A stretch of 64,000 nt of DNA from Candidatus Accumulibacter contiguus (GCF_012940005.1 NZ_SPMX01000007.1:62001-126000), one strand, 5' to 3'. Positions 7,206 to 17,117 are shown, numbered from the stretch's first letter. Numbers and translations are program-made. The notes: generated from the letters alone by a model not told the origin.

Positions 7206-8656
7206 GCCCGCTCCAGCCCGTAACGCAGGAGCTTGTTGCGCAAGCCGACGCGCGACAGGCCCAGCTCGCTTGCCGCTCGCGACTTGTTCCAGCGACTGCG
7301 GATCATCGTTTCCTTGAGCACGCGCGCTTCGAGCGCTTCCATCCGCTCCTTGAGGCCGCCATCGACGGCGATCAGATCGAGCAGATGGTCGTCCTGCTGG
7401 TCGACCGCCGGCGAGCGCAGGATGCGTGGCGCCAGCAGGTCGGCACCGAGGCGCGGCGATTCACAGAGCGCCAGCATGCGCAGGATCTCGTTCTGCAGCT
7501 CGCGCACATTGCCCGGCCAGCGGTACGCCGCGAGACAGGCGAGCGTCTCGGTCGTGAAGCCATCGACCGCTTTGCCGAGCAGCTTCTGACTGGCTTCGAG
7601 CAGGCGGCCGGCGAGCAGCGGAATGTCCATCGCGCGCTCGCGCAACGCCGGCACATGCAGTGTCACGGTCGCCAGCCGGTAGTAGAGATCCTCGCGGAAG
7701 GTACCGGCGCGCACGTCGGCTTCGAGGTCGTGATGGGTCGCTGCCACCACCCGAATATCGACCGAATGCGGCCGCGCCGCACCGAGCGGCCGGAACTCGC
7801 CTTCCTGCAGCACGCGCAGCAGCTTGACCTGAAACGCCGGGCTGGTGTCACCGATTTCGTCGAGAAAGAGGGTGCCGCCGTCGGCCTGCTGGAAACGGCC
7901 GATGCGATCTTCATAGGCGCCGGTGAATGCACCGCGCTTGTAACCAAAAAGCTCGGCTTCGAGCAACTGGTCGGGCAGCGCACCACAGTTCTCGACGACG
8001 AAAGCCTTGTCGGCACGCCGACTGCAGTAATGGATGGCGCGCGCCAGCATCTCCTTGCCGGTACCCGACTCGCCGCTGACCAGTACGGAAAGGTCGAAAG
8101 GAGCGAGTTTTTCGACCAGATGACAGACGGCATTGAGCGGGCTGTCCGGCGTGCGGACCAGGCCGTCGAGAGCCAACTCGCGTTTGGCACGTTCGTGCTT
8201 GATCTCGACACGCCTGGCGAGCACCGGTTCGGCGGTGCGCAACTCGACCGAGAGCCGCTGGTTCTCCTGTTGCAGGCGATAGACCCTGGCCGCGGTCTGC
8301 AGCGTCAGCAGCAGTTGCTCGGGCTGCCAGGGTTTCATCAGATACTGGTAGATGCCGGCCTCGTTGACCCCGGCAATGATGTCCTCGGCATCGGTATAAC
8401 CGGACAGGATGATGCGCAGGGTATCCGGCCACTGACTGCGAACGTTCTTGAGAAACTCGACGCCGGTCGTTTCCGGCATGCGCTGGTCGCAGACGATGAT
8501 CTGCACCCACTCGGTTTCCATGATCCGCTGTGCCTGCTCGGCGCTCGCAGCGGTAAACACTTCGAAGTCCTCTTCGAGCGTCCGCCGCAAGGCTTCCTGC
8601 GAGCGCAGTTCGTCGTCGACGACCAGCACCGTCGGCAACCTCGACCTGGCGGTCAT
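7202..8656 (-). CDS. hoxA: NtrC-family response regulator HoxA (hydrogenase gene activator)
   Basis: HoxA/HupR activates hydrogenase genes with sigma-54 RNA polymerase. The 484-aa product has a receiver domain (VLVVDDE at 10-16, phospho-acceptor D57 in VCDQRMP, conserved LSGY and KPW), a central AAA+ domain (GESGTGKE, GAFTGA, GGTLFLDEIGD) and a C-terminal Fis-type HTH (KSRAASELGLSRVGLRNKLL). I chose ATG 8656 because the receiver domain begins there and the ATG overlaps the hypX stop. In Cupriavidus the non-phosphorylated form is active and HoxJ phosphorylates it when H2 is absent; no HoxJ is seen here. Confidence 0.93.
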   Translation of the reverse strand: MTARSRLPTVLVVDDELRSQEALRRTLEEDFEVFTAASAEQAQRIMETEWVQIIVCDQRMPETTGVEFLKNVRSQWPDTLRIILSGYTDAEDIIAGVNEAGIYQYLMKPWQPEQLLLTLQTAARVYRLQQENQRLSVELRTAEPVLARRVEIKHERAKRELALDGLVRTPDSPLNAVCHLVEKLAPFDLSVLVSGESGTGKEMLARAIHYCSRRADKAFVVENCGALPDQLLEAELFGYKRGAFTGAYEDRIGRFQQADGGTLFLDEIGDTSPAFQVKLLRVLQEGEFRPLGAARPHSVDIRVVAATHHDLEADVRAGTFREDLYYRLATVTLHVPALRERAMDIPLLAGRLLEASQKLLGKAVDGFTTETLACLAAYRWPGNVRELQNEILRMLALCESPRLGADLLAPRILRSPAVDQQDDHLLDLIAVDGGLKERMEALEARVLKETMIRSRWNKSRAASELGLSRVGLRNKLLRYGLERA

Positions 8657-10380
8657 GGCGGCACGCTCCAGCCGAGATCGCGATGAATCGCCAGATGGCG
8701 CGGCGTCCACGAGTTCGGCGTCTTGTGCACGAAATGAAAGCGGGCGACGTGATAACTGGGATCGAAGCCGTAGAAATTGCGCTGCAGTTCGGCGAGTTCC
8801 TCCGCACGATAGCTCGCCAGCGGCTTCGCCGTTTCGTCGGCCAGGCGCCGCGCCCGCTTGGCCCGCAGCCGCTCGTCGAGGTCGGGAGCCATGGCCAGTT
8901 CGGCGGCGCGGCGAGCGACATCGACCCGGAAAGCGTCGGGATCGCCTGCCAGACAGGCGTCGATCAAACCTGCAGCGACCGCGGCGGCGGCAGTCATCGG
9001 CAGCCGGTGGTGCATGATCGCCTGCGCTCCCGCCACCCCGACGCGCGCCGGCAGCAGGTAGGTCCAGTATTCCGAGCCAAACAGGTTGCCCATGTTGCGG
9101 TAATGCGGATTGAGCAGCACGCCGGCGCGCGCCCAGACCAGATCGGCAGCGCGCGCCAGGAAGCAGCCGCCGGCGCCGCAATTGCCCTGCAGCGCGGCGA
9201 TCGTGAGCTGGTTGTCGCTGCACAGGATCGCCTCGGCGAGATCGTCGATGGCGTTGATGTTGGCCCAGGATTCATCCGCCGGTGATTCAGCCGCTTCGAT
9301 ACAGGAGAGGTGGATGCCGTTCGACCAGTAGTCGCGGCCGCCCATCAATACCAGCACACGCATCGGCCGCTGCCGTGCCCAGGCGTACGCCGCCTGCAGG
9401 CGCTGGCATTGACGAGTGCTCATGGCGCCGTTGTAGAAGTCGAAGTGCAGGAAACCAACGCGCCCGGCTTCTTCATAGCGAATGTCCTGCCAGGTCCGGC
9501 CGGCAGGAGCGAAGTAGCCGTCGAGCGGTGCTTCGGGAATCGTCGCCAGCGCTGCTGCAAAGACCTGCGTTGCCGGCAGCTTGAGCGAGTCGCCGGGATC
9601 CTCGCGGCGCAGGTGACCGATCCATACTGCGCCATCGACCGTCGCGCGCAGGATCGCCGTCTCGCGCCAGGCGATCACCTCGCCCGGCGCGCCGGCGCGT
9701 AATGTGCATAGGGTCTCTTCGGGCCAGGCGTCGAACAGGCGGCAGGGCTCGCCGAACAAGCGATCGGCGACGCCAGGAAAACCATCGGCGGCGTTGATCC
9801 TGGCCAGCACGCGCGCCGTTTCATCGTGCTGCCAGTCGATGGCACGATCGACCTGCCTCATCAACGGCCGCTGTCTGCCTGGAATGGTCGGGTCGGCATC
9901 ATCGACCGGCGTCGGCACAAAGCCGCCGACAACGAAGCGCTCGACGGCTTTCAATAGCGCGCGCACCGCGGCTTCGGTGACCTCGTGGCGATAGAGGCTC
10001 GACTTCTTGACCATTCGCATCGGAAAGGTTTCGGCTGCCCAGATCGGGCCAGCATCCATCTCGGCGTTCGCCTGCAGGACCGTGACCCCCCAATTCCGCT
10101 CGCCCTCCTGAATCGCCCAGTCGAGCGCCGACGGGCCACGGTCGCCGACGATTCCCGGATGGACCACCAGACAGCAGTACCGGCGCCAGATCGACTCCGG
10201 AATCGCGCGGCGCAGATACGGCGCAACGATCAACTCGGGCCGGAACAGCGCAACGGCTTCCTCGGCCACCACGTCGGCGATGTCGTATTCGATCGACAAC
10301 TGATGCCCACGCGCGCGCAGCTCGCTATACAGGCGCTGGCTGAGGCTGTTGAAAGCGTGGCAGAGGAAGAGGATGCGCAT
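8653..10380 (-). CDS. hypX: hydrogenase maturation factor HypX (CO ligand synthesis)
   Basis: HypX (HoxX) makes the CO ligand of the NiFe centre under aerobic conditions by taking a formyl group from formyl-tetrahydrofolate and releasing CO through formyl-CoA. The 575-aa product has the two expected halves: an N-terminal formyltransferase-like domain (MRILFLCHAFNSLSQRLY, HPGIVGDRGPSALDWAI) and a C-terminal enoyl-CoA hydratase-like domain (MGGRDYWSNGIHLSCIEAA, GNCGAGGCFLARAADLV). The stop overlaps hoxA (ATGA). Its presence suggests that hydrogenases in this organism are matured when oxygen is available. Confidence 0.92.
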   Translation of the reverse strand: MRILFLCHAFNSLSQRLYSELRARGHQLSIEYDIADVVAEEAVALFRPELIVAPYLRRAIPESIWRRYCCLVVHPGIVGDRGPSALDWAIQEGERNWGVTVLQANAEMDAGPIWAAETFPMRMVKKSSLYRHEVTEAAVRALLKAVERFVVGGFVPTPVDDADPTIPGRQRPLMRQVDRAIDWQHDETARVLARINAADGFPGVADRLFGEPCRLFDAWPEETLCTLRAGAPGEVIAWRETAILRATVDGAVWIGHLRREDPGDSLKLPATQVFAAALATIPEAPLDGYFAPAGRTWQDIRYEEAGRVGFLHFDFYNGAMSTRQCQRLQAAYAWARQRPMRVLVLMGGRDYWSNGIHLSCIEAAESPADESWANINAIDDLAEAILCSDNQLTIAALQGNCGAGGCFLARAADLVWARAGVLLNPHYRNMGNLFGSEYWTYLLPARVGVAGAQAIMHHRLPMTAAAAVAAGLIDACLAGDPDAFRVDVARRAAELAMAPDLDERLRAKRARRLADETAKPLASYRAEELAELQRNFYGFDPSYHVARFHFVHKTPNSWTPRHLAIHRDLGWSVPP

Positions 10381-10386
10381 CTCGGT

Positions 10387-11436
10387 TCAGCAGATGCGCG
10401 GCAATTGTTCGCCGCTCAGCCAGTCGACGATACGCCGGCCGCCAAAGGTCGTGGTCATCTGCACGAAATGCTGCGCGTCCTGATGCACGCTGCCGATCAC
10501 CGCCGCACGCCGGCCGAGCGGGTGTGCCTGCATCGCGGCGAGCAGCGCGTCGCAGTCCTGCGGCGCGACGATCGCCAGCAATTTGCCCTCGTTGGCGACA
10601 TATAGCGGGTCGAGACCGAGGAACTCGCAGGCTGCGGCCACCTCGGGCTGTACCGGCAGCGCGTTCTCCTGCAGCATCATGCCGACACCCGACTGGCGAG
10701 CGATCTCGTTGAGCGTCGTCGCGACCCCGCCACGCGTCGGATCGCGCAGCACGCGAATGGCCGCCCCACTCGCGCGCATGGCGGCGATCAGGCCATGTAG
10801 CGCGGCGGTGTCGGAAACGATGTTCGCGGCAAAACCGAGGCTTTCGCGCCGCGCCATGATCGCCATGCCATGCTCGGCGATGCTGCCGGAAACGAGGATC
10901 CGGTCGCCGGCGCGGGCGCGGTCGCCGGCGTAGTCGGCGCCCTCGGCGACTACGCCGGCGCCGGTGGTCGTGATGTAGACACCATCCCCCTTGCCCTGTT
11001 CGACCACCTTGGTGTCGCCGGTCGCCACAGGCACACCGGCGTCGCTGGCGGCGCGCGCCATCGATTCGACGATGCGCGCCAGATCGCCGAGCGGGAAGCC
11101 TTCCTCAAGAATGAAGCTGGCCGCCAGATACAGCGGCCTTGCACCCATCACCGCAACGTCGTTGATCGTTCCGTGCACCGCCAGGCAGCCGATGTCGCCG
11201 CCGGGGAAGAACAGCGGCGAGACGACATGCGCATCGGTGGACAACACCAGCCGGCCCGGCGGCATCGGCAGCACGGCCGCATCGTTGCCCTGCCCCAGGT
11301 AGGCGTTGCCGAGCCGTCTTGCGAACAGTTCCTCGATCAGTTGCGCCATCGCCCGCCCACCGCTGCCATGCGTCATGTCGACACGGCCTTGCCGCAGATC
11401 GAGGGGACGGACGTAGCCCTTGCGAACGTCCTTCAT
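10387..11436 (-). CDS. hypE: hydrogenase maturation carbamoyl dehydratase HypE
   Basis: HypE receives a carbamoyl group from HypF on its C-terminal cysteine and dehydrates it to thiocyanate, the CN source for the NiFe centre. The 349-aa product has the AIR-synthase-like ATP-binding fold (THGSGGRAMAQLI, DPTRGGVATTLNEIA) and ends exactly with PRIC, the catalytic C-terminal Cys tail. Start ATG 11436 overlaps the hypD stop. The 6-bp gap to hypX keeps it in the same operon. HypF, its partner, is not encoded in this window. Confidence 0.95.
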   Translation of the reverse strand: MKDVRKGYVRPLDLRQGRVDMTHGSGGRAMAQLIEELFARRLGNAYLGQGNDAAVLPMPPGRLVLSTDAHVVSPLFFPGGDIGCLAVHGTINDVAVMGARPLYLAASFILEEGFPLGDLARIVESMARAASDAGVPVATGDTKVVEQGKGDGVYITTTGAGVVAEGADYAGDRARAGDRILVSGSIAEHGMAIMARRESLGFAANIVSDTAALHGLIAAMRASGAAIRVLRDPTRGGVATTLNEIARQSGVGMMLQENALPVQPEVAAACEFLGLDPLYVANEGKLLAIVAPQDCDALLAAMQAHPLGRRAAVIGSVHQDAQHFVQMTTTFGGRRIVDWLSGEQLPRIC

Positions 11437-12602
11437 GACACCGCCGCCAGGTCGGCAAAACGCCCGTACGAATAGTGTGCCGCACACGCCCCTTCCGACG
11501 AAACCATGCACGAGCCGATGGGGTTTTCCGGGGTGCATACGCTGCCGAAAATCCGGCATTCCTGCGGTCGCTTGACGCCACGCAGGATCGCCCCACACTC
11601 GCAGGCCGGATGGTCGGCCACCGCCTGGTAGCGGAGCGCAAAGCGGCGCTCGGCGTCGAAGTCGGCGAATTCCTTGCGGATCCTGAGCGCGCTGTAGGGA
11701 AGCTCGCCCAGTCCGCGCCAGGCAAAAGAGCGACGCAGTTCGAAGACTTCGGCCACCAGACGCTGCGCCTTGCGGTTGCCCGCGCGTGTCACGGCGCGCG
11801 AAAACTCGTTCTCGACCACGGCCCGACCAGCGTTGACCTGCCTGATCAGCATCAGGATCGACTGCATCACGTCGAGCGGTTCGAAGCCGGCGATCACCAC
11901 CGGCTTGCGATATTCCTCGGCAAAGAACTCGTACGGCCGCGTACCGATGATCGTCGACACGTGCGCCGGTCCGATGAAACCGTCGATCCGCACGCTGCCC
12001 CACTGCCGGACCTCTGGCGATTCGAGAATGCTGGCGATCGCCGATGGCGTCAGCACATGGCAGCAGAATACCGAGAAATTCCCGAGACCGAGCGCCTGTG
12101 CCTGCTTGATGAGCACCGCCGTCGGCGGCGTCGTGGTTTCGAAACCGATGGCGAAGAAGACCACCTCGCGATCAGGATTCTGCTGCGCGATGGCCAGCGC
12201 GTCGGCACCCGAATAAATCATCCGGATCTCGCCGCGACGCTCGCCCTTGTCGCCTGCATTCCTGCCCAGGCCTGCTTTCGCCTTGAGCAGCGAAAGCCCG
12301 CCCGATGCCGGAACGCGCATCGGGTCACCGTAGCTGCACAAGATGACCCCCAGGTCACGAGCAAGAGCGATCGCCATGTCGATCCGTCCGATCGGCAGCA
12401 CGCAGACCGGACAGCCCGGACCGTGGATCATGCGCACCTTTGGCGGCAGCAGATCAGTGACCCCGTAGCGCGAGATGGCGTGCGTGTGCCCGCCACAGAA
12501 TTCCATGAAATGATACTCGCGGTCCGCCCGCGCCGCCTGCCGAATGGCCGCCGCCAGGCCTCTGGCCAGATCTCCGTCACGAAACTCGTCGATGAACTTC
12601 AT
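11433..12602 (-). CDS. hypD: hydrogenase maturation scaffold HypD
   Basis: HypD is the [4Fe-4S] scaffold that, with HypC, assembles Fe(CN)2CO. The 389-aa product shows MKFIDEFRDG at the start, FCGGHTHAISRYG, GPGCPVCVLP, GFETTTPPTA and a cysteine-rich C-terminus (CECGAILRG, PQECRIFGSVCTPENPIGSC). All landmark cysteines are present. ATG 12602 lies 22 bp downstream of a sulfurtransferase gene on the same strand. The hypA/B/F/C genes normally found just upstream are absent and must be elsewhere if the pathway works. Confidence 0.95.
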   Translation of the reverse strand: MKFIDEFRDGDLARGLAAAIRQAARADREYHFMEFCGGHTHAISRYGVTDLLPPKVRMIHGPGCPVCVLPIGRIDMAIALARDLGVILCSYGDPMRVPASGGLSLLKAKAGLGRNAGDKGERRGEIRMIYSGADALAIAQQNPDREVVFFAIGFETTTPPTAVLIKQAQALGLGNFSVFCCHVLTPSAIASILESPEVRQWGSVRIDGFIGPAHVSTIIGTRPYEFFAEEYRKPVVIAGFEPLDVMQSILMLIRQVNAGRAVVENEFSRAVTRAGNRKAQRLVAEVFELRRSFAWRGLGELPYSALRIRKEFADFDAERRFALRYQAVADHPACECGAILRGVKRPQECRIFGSVCTPENPIGSCMVSSEGACAAHYSYGRFADLAAVS

Positions 12603-12624
12603 TTCGCACTTTTGCCATGAGCGG

Positions 12625-13479
12625 TCAAGCCGGGGGTGCCTGGCAAACCACCGGCCGCGCCGGATCACTGCACCATTCGCTCCACGAACCCGCATAGAGG
12701 CGCGCCCCCGGCAATCCGGCGATTTCCATTGCCAGCAGGTTGTGGCAGGCAGTGACGCCCGAACCGCAAGACATCACCGCCTGCTCCGGAGGACTTCCGG
12801 CCAGCAGGGCCAGGAACTCGCGGCGCAGTTCGGCAGCCGGGCGAAAGCAGCCGTCGACGTCGAGATTGTCGCGGAAAAAGCGGTTGCGCGCGCCGGGAAT
12901 ATGCCCGCCCACCGGATCGAGGGTTTCATTTTCACCACGGAAGCGCTCAGGGGCACGTGCGTCGATCAGGCAGAAGCCGCTCTGCCCAAGACTGGCGAGG
13001 ACCGCGTCGCTGCTCGTCACCGCCGCACGCAGATCGACCTCCAGCGTCGCCGGCGAGGAACTCGGTGAATCGGTCGCCAGCGGCCGTCCCTCCACCAGCC
13101 AGCGATCGATGCCACCGTCGAGCACCGCGACGCGATCATGGCCGAGCCAGCGCAGCAACCACCACAGACGGCTGGCAAAGGCGCCGCCGGCGTCGTCATA
13201 GGCGATTACCTGCGTGTCCAGGGCTACGCCCGCCGCGCCCAGTTTGTCGGCAAGCAGCAATGGATCGGGCAAGGGATGGCGGCCGTTGCGGCCATTCGTC
13301 GGCCCCGACAGATCCTGATCGAGATGCAGGAAAAAAGCGCCTGGCAGGTGAGCGGTCGCGTAGGCCCGGCTGCCCGCTGCCGGATCGTTCAGCTGATGAC
13401 GGCAGTCGAAGACACGCCAGCCAGGATCGAAGAGATGATCGGCAAGGACTGCGCTGCTGACCAGGGTTCCATAGCTCAT
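12625..13479 (-). CDS. two-domain sulfurtransferase (3-mercaptopyruvate/thiosulfate type)
   Basis: Two rhodanese domains form a 284-aa protein. The N-terminal domain includes VFDCRHQL, HLPGAFFLHLD and YDDAGGAFASRLWW; the C-terminal domain has LIDARAPERFRG, GHIPGARN and the active-site loop CGSGVTAC with Cys near residue 238. CGSGVT loops are commoner in 3-mercaptopyruvate sulfurtransferases (SseA), whereas classical rhodaneses have CRKGVT. Start ATG 13479 overlaps the stop of the STAS-like gene (ATGA), and hypD follows after 22 bp. It therefore appears cotranscribed with the hydrogenase genes; whether it serves Fe-S or hydrogenase assembly is unknown. Confidence 0.88.
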   Translation of the reverse strand: MSYGTLVSSAVLADHLFDPGWRVFDCRHQLNDPAAGSRAYATAHLPGAFFLHLDQDLSGPTNGRNGRHPLPDPLLLADKLGAAGVALDTQVIAYDDAGGAFASRLWWLLRWLGHDRVAVLDGGIDRWLVEGRPLATDSPSSSPATLEVDLRAAVTSSDAVLASLGQSGFCLIDARAPERFRGENETLDPVGGHIPGARNRFFRDNLDVDGCFRPAAELRREFLALLAGSPPEQAVMSCGSGVTACHNLLAMEIAGLPGARLYAGSWSEWCSDPARPVVCQAPPA

Positions 13480-13835
13480 GCCAGCCCCTCCCCTTCCGCC
13501 AGCCAGGAACGCGCATCGACTTCCTCGTCGAAGATGCGCATTTCGGCGCGAACAAAAATCTGCGACAACCAGGCGCTCCAGGCCACCCACTGGCTATGCG
13601 TCAGTACGGCAATACGGCTGAAATCATTGGCATGGGCGCGCGCAAAGACGATATCTTCCCAGGCTACGTCGATGGTGAAGTCGGCCATTTCGCGCAGGTC
13701 AAAAAACAGGTCGACCGGTCCCTCGAACTGGATCGCGAAATTGACGGCATTCTCGAACTCCTTGTAGTCGGCAAGAGTGAATTCCGCATAAACCGTGACT
13801 TCGACGCGCTTCGGCTGTTGTTCGATGACAATCAT
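13476..13835 (-). CDS. SpoIIAA/STAS-like small protein
   Basis: A 119-aa acidic protein starts MIVIEQQPKRVEVTVY and contains FTLADYKEFENAV, VDLFFDLREMADFTIDVAW and FSRIAVLTHSQW. This is the pattern of the SpoIIAA-like (STAS-fold) family, whose members may bind lipophilic ligands or act as anti-sigma-antagonist-like switches. ATG 13835 follows a GGGGG-rich ribosome site. It is the first gene of the minus-strand run that continues into sulfurtransferase, hyp and hox genes. The function in this context is not known. Confidence 0.75.
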   Translation of the reverse strand: MIVIEQQPKRVEVTVYAEFTLADYKEFENAVNFAIQFEGPVDLFFDLREMADFTIDVAWEDIVFARAHANDFSRIAVLTHSQWVAWSAWLSQIFVRAEMRIFDEEVDARSWLAEGEGLA

Positions 13836-13973
13836 GGCAGGCCCCCTTTTGCGATGCGCCAGTGTAGCATCAGTCCCGCCAGGCAGGTCTGCAGCTCGCA
13901 GGCGCGGCATGTTTTCATTTGACCGGAAGCCCACTAATAGGCTATTTTCGCCAGTTTGAGCCGAGCCTTTCCG

Positions 13974-14261
13974 ATGCCACGACCAAAATCCGAGCATCCT
14001 GCCGACACTGCCCTCTCCGGCAAGGCAGGAGTAGCCGTTGGCGAGCTGAAATTCGAAGCAGCTCTCGCCGAACTCGAACAGATCGTTCAGAACATGGAGG
14101 GCGGCCGTCTGCCGCTCGAAGAATCGCTGGCTGCGTACCGACGCGGCAGCGAACTGCTCCAGCACTGCCAGCAGCAACTCGGCGATGCCGAACGCCAGAT
14201 CCAGATTCTCGAGAATGGCACGCTGCGCGATTTCGAGCCGGATGGCGGAGTGGCGCGATGA
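13974..14261 (+). CDS. xseB: exodeoxyribonuclease VII small subunit
   Basis: XseB is the small subunit of exonuclease VII, which degrades single-stranded DNA into oligonucleotides. The 95-aa product shows the family core: FEAALAELEQIVQNMEGG, LPLEESLAAYRRGSELL and CQQQLGDAERQIQIL. I chose ATG 13974 (MPRPKSEHP); a TTG 18 bp upstream is in frame but less likely. The stop overlaps the ispA start (ATGA). The xseB-ispA-dxs order is widespread in proteobacteria. Confidence 0.93.
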   Translation: MPRPKSEHPADTALSGKAGVAVGELKFEAALAELEQIVQNMEGGRLPLEESLAAYRRGSELLQHCQQQLGDAERQIQILENGTLRDFEPDGGVAR

Positions 14262-15181
14262 GCACGCCTTCCTTGCAGCCCGCCAATCCCCACCGGCTGT
14301 CCTTTGCGGACTGGATGTTCGCTGTCCAGGCACGACTGGAAGCGACGCTTGCCCGCTGTCTGCCGCCCGGCGAAGCCATTCCAGGCCGTCTGCATGAAGC
14401 CATGCGCTACGCCACCCTGAATGGCGGCAAGCGGGTACGCCCATTGCTGGTGTTCGCTGCCGGCGAATTGACCGATGCTGCAGCAGAGCGACTGGACATC
14501 GCCGCCAGCGCCGTCGAGCTGATCCATAGCTACTCGCTGGTGCATGACGACCTGCCGTGCATGGACAATGACGTGCTGCGACGCGGCCGGCCGACCTGCC
14601 ATGTCGAGTACGATCAGGCGACCGCCCTGCTGGTTGGCGACAGCCTGCAGTCGCTGGCTTTCGAGCTGCTGGCGCGCGAGGATTTCGGTGACCCCTGCCG
14701 GCAACTGGAAATGCTGCACCTCCTGGCGCGCGCCAGCGGTTCCTGTGGCATGGCTGGTGGGCAATCGATCGACCTGGAAGCCGTCGGCAAAAGCCTCGAT
14801 CAACCCGAACTCGAATTGATGCATACCCTCAAGACCGGCGCCCTGATCCGTGCCGCCGTGCTGCTCGGTGGACTGTGTGGCAAGACACTGACGGTTGCGG
14901 AACGTACATCGCTGGATCGCTTTGCCAAGCGCGTCGGCTTGCTGTTCCAGGTCGTCGACGACATCCTCGACTGCACGGCCAGCACGGCGACGCTGGGCAA
15001 GACGGCAGGCAAGGATGCCGATGCTGAAAAACCGACCTACGTCACCCTGGTGGGGCTTGACCGCGCACGTGAATTTGCTGCCGATCTCAGGGTACAGGCA
15101 CTCGAAGCCCTCGCCATTTTCGATGTGCGTGCGCAGCGGCTGGTCGAACTGACCCATTTCATTACTCAGCGCAAGTTCTAA
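14258..15181 (+). CDS. ispA: farnesyl diphosphate synthase (polyprenyl synthetase)
   Basis: IspA condenses IPP with DMAPP and GPP to give farnesyl diphosphate for quinone and undecaprenyl synthesis. The 307-aa product has GGKRVRPLL, the first aspartate-rich motif [34 protein letters not shown] and the second aspartate-rich motif FQVVDDILD. Family residues are intact. It is coupled to xseB and followed 43 bp later by dxs, which supplies precursors for the same pathway. Confidence 0.94.
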   Translation: MSTPSLQPANPHRLSFADWMFAVQARLEATLARCLPPGEAIPGRLHEAMRYATLNGGKRVRPLLVFAAGELTDAAAERLDIAASAVELIHSYSLVHDDLPCMDNDVLRRGRPTCHVEYDQATALLVGDSLQSLAFELLAREDFGDPCRQLEMLHLLARASGSCGMAGGQSIDLEAVGKSLDQPELELMHTLKTGALIRAAVLLGGLCGKTLTVAERTSLDRFAKRVGLLFQVVDDILDCTASTATLGKTAGKDADAEKPTYVTLVGLDRAREFAADLRVQALEALAIFDVRAQRLVELTHFITQRKF

Positions 15182-15224
15182 GAACCATTTCTGGCTGCCA
15201 CCGGGCGCTTCAGCAGGACTATCC

Positions 15225-17117
15225 ATGACTCGTTACCCTCTACTCGACACCATCAGCGATCCAGCGCAGGTACGCAAACTTGAGCGCAAGCAACTGCCGC
15301 AACTCGCCGACGAGTTGCGCAGCTTCCTGGTGGAATCGGTAGCCAGAACCGGCGGACATCTTTCTTCGAACCTCGGCACGATCGAACTCACGGTCGCCCT
15401 GCACCACGTATTCGACACCCCGCACGATCGCCTGGTGTGGGACGTCGGCCACCAGACGTATCCGCACAAGGTGCTCACCGGTCGCCGTTCCGGCATGGCC
15501 AGGCTGCGGATGCACGGCGGCATTTCAGGTTTTCCGAAACGTAGCGAGAGCAAGTACGACACTTTCGGCGTCGGTCATTCATCCACCTCGATCTCGGCTG
15601 CACTCGGCATGGCGCTGGCTGCCAAGATCAAGGGCGAGCCGCGCAAGGTCGTGGCGATCATCGGCGATGGTGCAATGTCCGCTGGCCAGGCTTTTGAAGC
15701 ATTGAACAATGCCGGCGTGGCGGATGCCGACATGCTCGTCGTGCTCAACGATAACGACATGTCGATCTCACCCGCAGTGGGTGCCCTCAACCGCTACCTG
15801 GCACGGCTCTTCTCCGGCGGCAGCTTCAATGCCGCGCGCAAGGCAGGCGAGAAGATTCTCGACTTTTCGCCATCGCTGCGGGAATTCGCCAAACGTGCCG
15901 AGGAGCACGTCAAGGGCATGCTGACGCCTGGCACCCTGTTCGAGGAAATGGGATTCAACTATATCGGCCCGATCGACGGCCACGACCTCGAATCGCTGAT
16001 CCCCACCCTGCAGAATCTGAAAAATCTGAAGGGGCCGCAGTTCCTGCATGTGATCACCAAGAAGGGGCAGGGTTACAAGCTGGCAGAGGTTGATCCGATT
16101 CTCTACCACGGAGTCTCGAAGTTTCAGCCCGAGGTCGGCATCGCTGGTAGTCCGAGCGGGGTCAAGCCCAGTTACACGCAGATTTTTGGCGACTGGCTCT
16201 GCGACATGGCGGCGGCCGACCCGAAACTCGTCGGCATCACCCCGGCCATGCGTGAAGGATCCGGCCTGCTGCGCTTCAGCCAACGCTACCCGGACCGCTA
16301 TTACGATGTCGGTATTGCCGAGCAGCATGCCGTCACCTTTGCCGCTGGCCTGGCTTGCGAGGGGCTGCGGCCGGTGCTGGCGATCTATTCGACCTTCCTG
16401 CAGCGCGGCTACGATCAACTGGTGCATGATGTCGCGCTGCAGAATCTGCCAGTGGTCTTCGCACTGGACCGCGGCGGCCTGGTCGGTGCCGATGGTCCCA
16501 CCCACCATGGCGCTTTCGACCTCTCGTTCCTGAGCTGCATTCCCAATATGGTAGTGATGACTCCGTCCGACGAGGACGAGTGTCGCAAGATGCTGACCAC
16601 CGCTTACCGCCTCGACGGTCCCAGTGCGGTTCGCTACCCGCGCGGCAGCGGTGCCGGCCTGGCCATTGACAAGGAACTCGTCGGACTACCGGTAGGCAAG
16701 GGTGAAATCCGCCGTCGCGGTAGCGGCGTTGCGCTGCTCGCCTTTGGCAGCATGCTGACGCCCGCTCTCGCTGCCGCCGAAGAACTCGATGCCAGCGTCG
16801 CCAACATGCGCTTTGTCAAACCGATCGACCGCGACCTGATCATTGCGCTGGCTGCGGAACATTCTCTGCTGGTCAGCGTCGAAGAAAATGCCGTGATTGG
16901 TGGTGCAGGTTCCGAGGTCGAACGCGTCCTCGAAGAAATCACCAGTCCGACTCGCCTGTTGCGGCTGGGAATTCCCGACCACTTCATCGAACACGGAGAT
17001 CAAGCACTGCTGCTGGCGGAAATCGGCCTGGATCGCGAAGGAATCATCCGTGCAGTACGCGCACGCCAAGGCAACATGGCGGATTCGGGCGAGTCGATGC
17101 GAGCGTCCCAAAAATAA
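15225..17117 (+). CDS. dxs: 1-deoxy-D-xylulose-5-phosphate synthase
   Basis: Dxs joins pyruvate and glyceraldehyde-3-phosphate in the first step of the MEP isoprenoid pathway, using thiamine diphosphate. The 630-aa product has normal length and the motifs [17 protein letters not shown], the TPP-binding [26 protein letters not shown] and, in the pyrimidine domain, [18 protein letters not shown] 15225 begins [10 protein letters not shown]. It forms an operon with xseB-ispA upstream, and folE2 starts 15 bp downstream. Confidence 0.97.
   Translation: MTRYPLLDTISDPAQVRKLERKQLPQLADELRSFLVESVARTGGHLSSNLGTIELTVALHHVFDTPHDRLVWDVGHQTYPHKVLTGRRSGMARLRMHGGISGFPKRSESKYDTFGVGHSSTSISAALGMALAAKIKGEPRKVVAIIGDGAMSAGQAFEALNNAGVADADMLVVLNDNDMSISPAVGALNRYLARLFSGGSFNAARKAGEKILDFSPSLREFAKRAEEHVKGMLTPGTLFEEMGFNYIGPIDGHDLESLIPTLQNLKNLKGPQFLHVITKKGQGYKLAEVDPILYHGVSKFQPEVGIAGSPSGVKPSYTQIFGDWLCDMAAADPKLVGITPAMREGSGLLRFSQRYPDRYYDVGIAEQHAVTFAAGLACEGLRPVLAIYSTFLQRGYDQLVHDVALQNLPVVFALDRGGLVGADGPTHHGAFDLSFLSCIPNMVVMTPSDEDECRKMLTTAYRLDGPSAVRYPRGSGAGLAIDKELVGLPVGKGEIRRRGSGVALLAFGSMLTPALAAAEELDASVANMRFVKPIDRDLIIALAAEHSLLVSVEENAVIGGAGSEVERVLEEITSPTRLLRLGIPDHFIEHGDQALLLAEIGLDREGIIRAVRARQGNMADSGESMRASQK

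Noticed and set aside
13860-13973. Possible sigma-54 promoter upstream of the STAS-hyp-hox operon
   Set aside because: I looked for TGGCAC-N5-TTGC type elements on the minus strand and found none convincing.
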